From contig JAHHSV010000025.1 of assembly GCA_020025015.1 (NCBI GenBank), positions 1-19,850 on the forward strand: 19,850 bases of DNA, given 5' to 3'. Position numbers and translations under genes: made by a program. Source of the stretch: Anaeroplasmataceae bacterium (GTDB lineage Bacteria; Bacillota_I; Bacilli_A; Acholeplasmatales; Anaeroplasmataceae). Below the pieces are notes generated by a model, which did no database searches, was not told where the DNA came from, and worked only from the letters and a program-made list of their open reading frames with translations. Positions 15,914 to 19,850 of the stretch are shown here, in pieces (positions within the stretch are counted from its first letter, which is position 1; every line of letters begins with the position of its first letter).

Positions 15914-16324
15914 ATGACAGAAAACAAAAAGTTTGATTTATTTGAAGGAATTGAGATTTCTGAAAAAGAAAGACCAATGGTAGAAAGAATCAATAAAGTA
16001 TCTGATATTATTTTTAAAATTGTTAAAACACGTCTCGATTTAAATATTTCACAAAGAGAATTGGCAAATAAAACAGGAATTAAGCAACCTGTTATTGCTA
16101 GAATCGAAAAATTGACAAGCATCCCAAGAATAGATACACTATGTAAAATTTGTGACGCTCTTAATATTGAACTAAATATTGAAATAAAAGAAGAACCAAA
16201 AGAAGTTAATGAAACATCAATTGTCGTTAAGCAAGAGGCTAATAATTACATTGAATATTGTTTTGAAAATTGCTGTAGTAATTTAAATAATGAACGATAT
16301 ATTTGTGAGAATAGAGTATGCTAG
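15914..16324 (+). CDS. higA: HigA/XRE antitoxin with chaperone-addiction-like tail
   Basis: This 136-residue DNA-binding antitoxin has a helix-turn-helix at about residues 35-90, with SQRELANKTGIKQPVIARIE (46-65) as the recognition core. The start ATG at 15914 is preferred over the ATG at 15893, because the purine-rich AGAAGGA lies just before it and it follows the toxin stop by 4 bases. Beyond the fold is a tail of about 45 residues (92-136) with aromatic and hydrophobic residues (NYIEYCF, RYIC) and five cysteines (C116, C120, C121, C131, C136). In TAC systems such a C-terminal chaperone-addiction domain makes the antitoxin unstable unless SecB binds it, and this tail fits that role. The cysteine cluster is unusual and could bind metal or be redox-sensitive (inference). 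It probably represses the operon via the palindrome at 15510-15527. Confidence 0.9.
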   Translation: MTENKKFDLFEGIEISEKERPMVERINKVSDIIFKIVKTRLDLNISQRELANKTGIKQPVIARIEKLTSIPRIDTLCKICDALNIELNIEIKEEPKEVNETSIVVKQEANNYIEYCFENCCSNLNNERYICENRVC

Positions 16325-16333
16325 GAGGAAAAT

Positions 16334-16717
16334 ATGATTTATCAAATTGAAAATATAAAAACATTAAAATTTAATATAAAGCAAAATGAATTTTCTGGTA
16401 ATCAGTTTAATCTTTGTCCTAATTTGTCAAAAGAAGTGATTGAGAAAAGTACTGAAAAATTTGATTTAAAATTATCATTTAATTTACATAGTACAGAAAA
16501 AGAAAAGTTACCAATTGAAATAGAATTAGACATAATTGGAAGTTTTGTTTTGAAAGATTATACAGAAGAAGAAAAACAATATTTTCTAAATATTAATTCG
16601 GTTCAAATTTTATTTCCTTATATGAGGAGTATTTTATCTACTGCTATGTCATCACTAATGATACCACCTATTTTTCTTCCACTAGTAGATGCAAGTCAAC
16701 TTTTTAACAAAAAATAA
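16334..16717 (+). CDS. SecB-like chaperone of the TAC operon
   Basis: This 127-residue protein has SecB-family features: beta strands through about residue 75, then the characteristic ILFPYMRSILS (92-102) followed by IPPIFLPLVD (110-119). Those segments correspond to the conserved FPY-R and PP-hydrophobic motifs of SecB. SecB normally serves outer-membrane and periplasmic export in diderms. In a probable monoderm, and coupled to a higBA pair, it is best read as the dedicated chaperone that protects the antitoxin from proteolysis. Its ribosome site AGGAGG (16323-16328) overlaps the antitoxin stop, indicating tight co-expression. Lysine codons are strongly AAA (11 of 13), unlike the core genes, so recent transfer is plausible. 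No symbol is given because orthology to secB itself is not implied. Confidence 0.82.
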   Translation: MIYQIENIKTLKFNIKQNEFSGNQFNLCPNLSKEVIEKSTEKFDLKLSFNLHSTEKEKLPIEIELDIIGSFVLKDYTEEEKQYFLNINSVQILFPYMRSILSTAMSSLMIPPIFLPLVDASQLFNKK

Positions 16718-16730
16718 TGATATTTTATTT

Positions 16731-16760
16731 AAAGCCAATCTATAATCGATTGGTTTTATT
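16731..16760 (+). terminator. TAC operon terminator
   Basis: A 10-bp stem with one G-T pair, AAAGCCAATC (16731-16740) with GATTGGTTTT (16748-16757), has a 7-nt loop followed by T-rich sequence. Confidence 0.85.
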
Positions 16761-16820
16761 TTTACATATAAAACATGTCAAATAAAAATTTTTCTATTCT
16801 TTTTTGTTTTTTTTCATATA

Positions 16821-16852
16821 GAAAAGAGGCTCGTGAAAGCCACGAACCTCTT
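16821..16852 (-). terminator. ispG terminator (minus strand)
   Basis: A 12-bp stem with one mismatch or wobble, AAGAGGCTCGTG on the plus strand (from 16824) with CACGAACCTCTT (16841-16852). It overlaps the ispG stop codon. On the minus strand a short T run follows. Confidence 0.75.
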
Positions 16853-17888
16853 AGAATGCATCTATTTCCTTTTTTAATTCCTCTAGGATATTTTCTTCCT
16901 TGATTTTTCTTACAATTTGACCTTTTTTAAATAAAATTGCTTCACCATTACCACCGGCTATACCTAAATCAGCTTCCTTAGCCTCACCAGGTCCGTTAAC
17001 CGCACAGCCCATAACCGCTACGTGAATATCCTTATGAACGTAGTCTAAATATTCCTCAACTGCCTTAGCAATAGGAATCATATTGTATTGGCATCTACCA
17101 CAGGTTGGACATGAGGTTAAATTAGGGAAGCCCTTTAAAAGATTTAAATCCTTTAAAATTTCTTTAGCTGCCTTAACCTCTAATTTAGGATCATCAGTTA
17201 GTGAAACACGCATTGTATTACCGATACCTAAATCTAAGATTTTAGAAATACCAATTGTACTTTTAATTAAACCATTAAATGATGTACCCGCCTCAGTTAT
17301 ACCAACATGTAAAGGATAAGGGAATGTTTCAGCTGCTAATTTATAAGCGGCAATTGATAGATCTATATCAGATGATTTTAAGGAAATTACGATATTGTGG
17401 AAATCTAATTTCTCAAGAATTCTAACGTGTCTATTTGCTGCCTCAACTATACCCTCAGCTGTTAGCGGAAGATCCTTAGGCATTGAGCCTGAATTAACGC
17501 CGATTCTAATTGGAATATTATGCTCCTTGCATAGATCAACAATTTCAACGATTTTTTCCTTATTAGAAATATTTCCTGGGTTTAATCTGATTTTATCAAC
17601 GCCTTGCTTAATAGCAATAATCGCTAGCTCAGGGTCAAAGTGAATATCAGCCACTAAAGGAATATGGATTTGTTTTTTAATAGCGCCTAGGGCATAGGCA
17701 TCCTCTTTATTTAAAACACAAACACGGATGATTTCGCAGCCGATTTTTTCAAGGCTAAGGATTTGTTTTACGGTTGCCTCAACATCTTTAGTCTTTGTGT
17801 TAGTCATACTTTGAATATAAATTTTATCATTTCCACCTAATTCTAGGTTACCAACTTTTACTTTATAGGTCTCTAATCTTGAATTCAT
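16851..17888 (-). CDS. ispG: 4-hydroxy-3-methylbut-2-enyl-diphosphate synthase
   Basis: This 345-residue cytoplasmic iron-sulfur enzyme of the MEP (non-mevalonate) isoprenoid pathway converts 2-C-methyl-D-erythritol 2,4-cyclodiphosphate to HMBPP. The N-terminal TIM barrel has ADIHFD and KIRLNPGN motifs. The C-terminal [4Fe-4S] domain keeps all ligands: C260 and C263 in CPTCGRC, C295 in MGCAVNGPGE, and E302. These match E. coli C270, C273, C305 and E312 at a constant offset of ten. An additional C266 in the first motif is not an expected ligand. Start ATG at 17888 with AAGGAGG at 17896-17902. It is monocistronic on the minus strand with its own promoter and terminator, divergent from the LacI-family gene. 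Its presence implies the organism makes isoprenoids by the MEP route; other pathway genes are not in the window. Confidence 0.97.
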   Translation of the reverse strand: MNSRLETYKVKVGNLELGGNDKIYIQSMTNTKTKDVEATVKQILSLEKIGCEIIRVCVLNKEDAYALGAIKKQIHIPLVADIHFDPELAIIAIKQGVDKIRLNPGNISNKEKIVEIVDLCKEHNIPIRIGVNSGSMPKDLPLTAEGIVEAANRHVRILEKLDFHNIVISLKSSDIDLSIAAYKLAAETFPYPLHVGITEAGTSFNGLIKSTIGISKILDLGIGNTMRVSLTDDPKLEVKAAKEILKDLNLLKGFPNLTSCPTCGRCQYNMIPIAKAVEEYLDYVHKDIHVAVMGCAVNGPGEAKEADLGIAGGNGEAILFKKGQIVRKIKEENILEELKKEIDAF

Positions 17889-17916
17889 AGGTCTTTCCTC
17901 CTTGATTTATATATAA

Positions 17917-17925
17917 ATTATAGCA
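17917..17925 (-). promoter_or_regulatory. Extended -10 promoter of ispG
   Basis: On the minus strand TGCTATAAT gives a TATAAT (17917-17922) preceded by the TG of an extended -10. No good -35 is seen at 17 bp. The palindrome ATTTATATATAAAT (17905-17918) overlaps its downstream edge but is low-complexity. Confidence 0.6.
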
Positions 17926-17952
17926 TATATTCATATATATTGTTTAAACTTC

Positions 17953-17981
17953 TTGGAAAAATCTAGTAAAACAAGTATAAT
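17953..17981 (+). promoter_or_regulatory. Promoter of the LacI-family gene
   Basis: TTGGAA (17953-17958), 17 bp, TATAAT (17976-17981). A second TATAAT occurs at 17988-17993. The start point lies close to the GTG at 17996, so that GTG is unlikely to be used for translation. Confidence 0.7.
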
Positions 17982-18013
17982 ACATAGTATAATAGGTGAA
18001 AGGGGATGTTCAC

Positions 18014-18997
18014 ATGGCAATTAATATTTATGACATAGCAAGAGAGGCAAACACTTCTATATCAACAGTGTCTCGTTATTTAAATCACAAGAATGTAAGA
18101 CCTGCAACAAAGGAAAGAATTGAAAAGGTTATTTCTAAATATAATTTTAAGCCTAATGCCATTGCTCAGGGTTTAGTTACTAAATCAACAAACACTATTG
18201 CAGTAATGGTAGTAGATATTCGTTTACAGCATTATGCAGATGCTGCCTACGTAATTGATCGCGAGCTATCTAGCTTAGGCTATAGAACAGTTATTTGTAA
18301 TACAGCAGGTGATATTGACTTATGCTTAGAATACATTGACTCTGTATTGAGTATTAGTATTGATGGAATTATTTTTATTGGCTCATTCTTTAATGTATTA
18401 AATGAGTATCCAGAGGCCCTAGCTAAGTTAAATGATTTACCAGTTGCGATTACAAATGGTAACTTAAATGTTAGTAAGTGTTCACCAATATTTATTGATG
18501 AAAAAGGTGGCGTTTATGATGCTACAAAATATTTGATTGAAAAGGGTAGAAAGAATATTGCTTATATCCAATACCTATCAAATAGTAGTGCATTAAATAA
18601 GCGAGATGGCTATCTTAAGGCAATGGAAGAGGCAGGCTTAGAGCCTCATGTTCACTTAACAGATGATATATTTGAGGGCGGTTATGATGTAACCCTAGAT
18701 ATCGTTTCTAAGCATCCTGAATTAGATGCTGTAATAAGTGGTGAGGATGTTATTTCTGTTGGTGCAGTTAGAGCTTTAACAATTAGCCATAAGAAGGTTG
18801 GCGAGGATGTTTTAGTTATCGGCTTTAATGATGGCTATTTCAGTAATCTTTGCGTACCCGCTTTAACTTCAGTTAATAATAAGGTTAAGGAGTCTTCTTT
18901 AGAGGCGGTTAAGCGTCTAGAAGCTATTCTTGCTGGTAATAGTAAGGAAGAACTAATTAATATTAAATGCGAATTAAATATAAAAGAAAGTGCTTAG
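18014..18997 (+). CDS. LacI-family transcriptional regulator
   Basis: This 327-residue regulator has an N-terminal LacI helix-turn-helix and hinge (IYDIAREANTSISTVSRYLN at residues 5-24, FKPNAIAQGL at about 45-54) and a periplasmic-binding-protein-like effector domain with the C-terminal DVLVIGFND stretch. The start ATG at 18014 follows AAAGGGG (17999-18005); the in-frame GTG at 17996 lies at the probable transcription start and was rejected. Members repress sugar-use genes and respond to a sugar or phosphosugar. No sugar genes are adjacent, and the divergent ispG is not an obvious target, so ligand and regulon are unknown. No cre-like palindrome is evident in the shared intergenic region. 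Stop is TAG, located inside the terminator loop. Confidence 0.93.
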   Translation: MAINIYDIAREANTSISTVSRYLNHKNVRPATKERIEKVISKYNFKPNAIAQGLVTKSTNTIAVMVVDIRLQHYADAAYVIDRELSSLGYRTVICNTAGDIDLCLEYIDSVLSISIDGIIFIGSFFNVLNEYPEALAKLNDLPVAITNGNLNVSKCSPIFIDEKGGVYDATKYLIEKGRKNIAYIQYLSNSSALNKRDGYLKAMEEAGLEPHVHLTDDIFEGGYDVTLDIVSKHPELDAVISGEDVISVGAVRALTISHKKVGEDVLVIGFNDGYFSNLCVPALTSVNNKVKESSLEAVKRLEAILAGNSKEELINIKCELNIKESA

Positions 18998-19008
18998 GCA
19001 CTTTTTTG
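18987..19008 (+). terminator. Terminator of the LacI-family gene
   Basis: AAAGTGC (18987-18993), loop TTAG (18994-18997, containing the stop codon), GCACTTT (18998-19004), then T run. Confidence 0.85.
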
Positions 19009-19015
19009 TTTTTAA

Positions 19016-19043
19016 AAAGCCCCAATTATAAAACTGGGGCTTT
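19016..19043 (-). terminator. Terminator of the TetR-family gene (minus strand)
   Basis: A perfect 9-bp stem, AAAGCCCCA (19016-19024) with TGGGGCTTT (19035-19043), just past the TetR stop codon. On the minus strand it is followed by a short T run. It may also work on the plus strand as a second barrier. Confidence 0.85.
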
Positions 19044-19045
19044 CA

Positions 19046-19666
19046 TTACTTCAAGAAGGCTTGGGCTAGAATGGCGGTAATAGCTAGTAGCCTTTCTTTA
19101 GCGTATTCCTGGGTTATTCTTTTATTAGAAAATTCAATGCTAAGCTTTTGCATTAAGCCTAGAAGGGCATCAAAGGTATTATAGTAGGTAAGATCTAAAT
19201 TAATATTAGGATTTAAATCAGAAATTACCTTGGAATCCTTTAAAACATCAGCAAGGGGGCTTGTATTATTAGGGCTTATTGGAAAGTCCTTTTGGTAGTA
19301 AATGTTTATTTTATTTCTAGTTAGATAGGCTTCAGCTTCTTCAACAAATAATAGCTGCTTAGCATCGGTTAAATATAAATTACCATAAAGCATTAAAACA
19401 GCCTGAAGCTTTTCTAAGGAAGAAGAATTTGATAAATCAAGGCTAGCATAATTACGTTCAATTTTTTTAAGATATTTTTTCCATAAAAGCTTTAAGGCCT
19501 CGAAAACCATTTCGGTTTTTGAATTAAAATAACGAAAGGCAGTTCTTTCAGTTATTCCCATAGCTTTACTGATATCCTTAACCTTAGTTTCATAAATTCC
19601 ATTTTTAATGAAGCATTTAAGGGCTGTTTCTAAAAATAATGAGATGTTTTCCTCTTTTTTAGACAT
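19046..19666 (-). CDS. TetR-family transcriptional regulator
   Basis: This 206-residue repressor starts at the ATG at 19666 (MSKKEENIS). That start is preferred over an upstream in-frame ATG at 19735, because the promoter's start point (about 19700) lies between them and AAAGGAA (19677-19683) precedes 19666. The TetR helix-turn-helix is at about residues 27-47 (TKVKDISKAMGITERTAFRYF), after the typical ALKCFIKNGIYETK helix. The C-terminal ligand domain is not assignable. A 17-bp palindrome overlaps its own start point, so autorepression is likely. No efflux or enzyme gene lies beside it within the window; a target could lie outside. Stop is TAA, and it converges on the LacI-family gene. Confidence 0.92.
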   Translation of the reverse strand: MSKKEENISLFLETALKCFIKNGIYETKVKDISKAMGITERTAFRYFNSKTEMVFEALKLLWKKYLKKIERNYASLDLSNSSSLEKLQAVLMLYGNLYLTDAKQLLFVEEAEAYLTRNKINIYYQKDFPISPNNTSPLADVLKDSKVISDLNPNINLDLTYYNTFDALLGLMQKLSIEFSNKRITQEYAKERLLAITAILAQAFLK

Positions 19667-19684
19667 TTTAATCACATTCCTTTG

Positions 19685-19701
19685 TGTCAGTAATGCTGAC
19701 A
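19685..19701. promoter_or_regulatory. Palindromic operator, probably for the TetR-family regulator
   Basis: A perfect inverted repeat TGTCAGTAATGCTGACA with 6-bp arms and a 5-bp centre. It lies over the predicted tetR-type gene start point and upstream of its ribosome site, the classic place for TetR-family autoregulation. Confidence 0.75.
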
Positions 19702-19706
19702 ATTTG

Positions 19707-19735
19707 ATTATAAAATATCTGGAATTAATATTCAA
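19707..19735 (-). promoter_or_regulatory. Promoter of the TetR-family gene
   Basis: On the minus strand: TTGAAT (19730-19735), 17 bp, TATAAT (19707-19712). This puts initiation near 19700 inside the palindrome. Confidence 0.75.
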
Positions 19736-19768
19736 TATAAAAAAATAAAAGCGATTTTAATTTTTCTG

Positions 19769-19797
19769 TTGACATCGGGGTTGAAAATTAGTATAAT
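19769..19797 (+). promoter_or_regulatory. Consensus promoter facing out of the window
   Basis: Perfect TTGACA (19769-19774), 17-bp spacer, perfect TATAAT (19792-19797). It is the strongest promoter in the window and drives a gene beyond the right edge. Confidence 0.88.
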
Positions 19798-19801
19798 ACC
19801 T

Positions 19802-19850
19802 GAATTTAGGATTCACCCCTAAAATGGGGTGTTAAACCCTAATCTAATTC
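19802..19850 (+). promoter_or_regulatory. Nested hairpin in the leader of the gene beyond the right edge
   Basis: The start of the transcript folds as nested inverted repeats: CACCCC (19814-19819) with GGGGTG (19826-19831), outside it TTAGG (19806-19810) with CCTAA (19838-19842), and outside that GAATT (19802-19806) with AATTC (19846-19850), sharing one base at 19806. No coding sequence is visible before the window ends. It could be a structured leader such as a ribosomal-protein autoregulatory element or riboswitch. The class is not recognised. Confidence 0.5.

Noticed and set aside
15814..16122. Minus-strand 102-residue hydrophobic frame over the toxin-antitoxin boundary
   Set aside because: It is antisense to two well-supported genes; the hydrophobic composition follows from Lys/Glu-rich codons read backwards.
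17083..17643. Plus-strand frames inside ispG
   Set aside because: They are antisense shadows of ispG, whose catalytic residues are all present on the minus strand.
17905..17918. ATTTATATATAAAT palindrome as a LacI-family operator
   Set aside because: It is pure A/T in an A/T-rich promoter; LacI-family sites usually have a central CG, and chance is likely.

Overview
The window is AT-rich (about 30% G+C by eye) with strong AGGAGG ribosome sites, consensus TTGACA/TATAAT promoters, a T-box leader, and monoderm-type surface repeats. This fits a low-GC member of the Bacillota, probably a gut Bacilli lineage near the Mollicutes, Acholeplasmatales or RF39 groups. That placement is inferred. UGA is never used as a stop in the eleven intact genes, and all Trp codons are TGG, so the standard bacterial code fits.

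Layout, left to right. (1) 1-1756 is an accessory patch: short ACCGAAT repeats, a 33-bp tandem repeat, a solitary AAA_14/DUF4143 ATPase, and a 24-bp tandem duplication at its stop codon. (2) 1760-5613 is housekeeping: a T-box-controlled threonyl-tRNA synthetase gene (thrS) and an ABC-F translation-factor ATPase, each with its own promoter and terminator. (3) 5631-13660 is one giant gene for an exported protein of about 2638 residues. Nine recurrences of a roughly 180-residue beta-rich unit are followed by InlB/Flg_new-type repeats; no C-terminal cell-wall anchor is visible. (4) 13687-16760 is a defence and toxin-antitoxin island. It holds an RloA/AbiLi-like AAA ATPase, a broken rloB partner (internal TAG plus loss of the 3' half), and directly after it a three-gene toxin-antitoxin-chaperone (TAC) operon: a HigB-type toxin, an XRE/HigA-type antitoxin with a cysteine- and tyrosine-rich tail, and a SecB-like chaperone. 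(5) 16821-19735 holds ispG on the minus strand (MEP isoprenoid pathway), a divergent LacI-family regulator, and a convergent TetR-family regulator with a clear palindromic operator at its own start site. (6) The right edge has a perfect consensus promoter followed by a nested hairpin, probably the leader of a gene beyond the window.

The most notable items are the TAC operon (a SecB-like protein where none would be needed for outer-membrane export), its junction with the decayed rloB, and the giant repetitive exported protein. Core genes lean to AAG for lysine while the accessory genes lean to AAA, which supports a foreign origin for regions 1 and 4.
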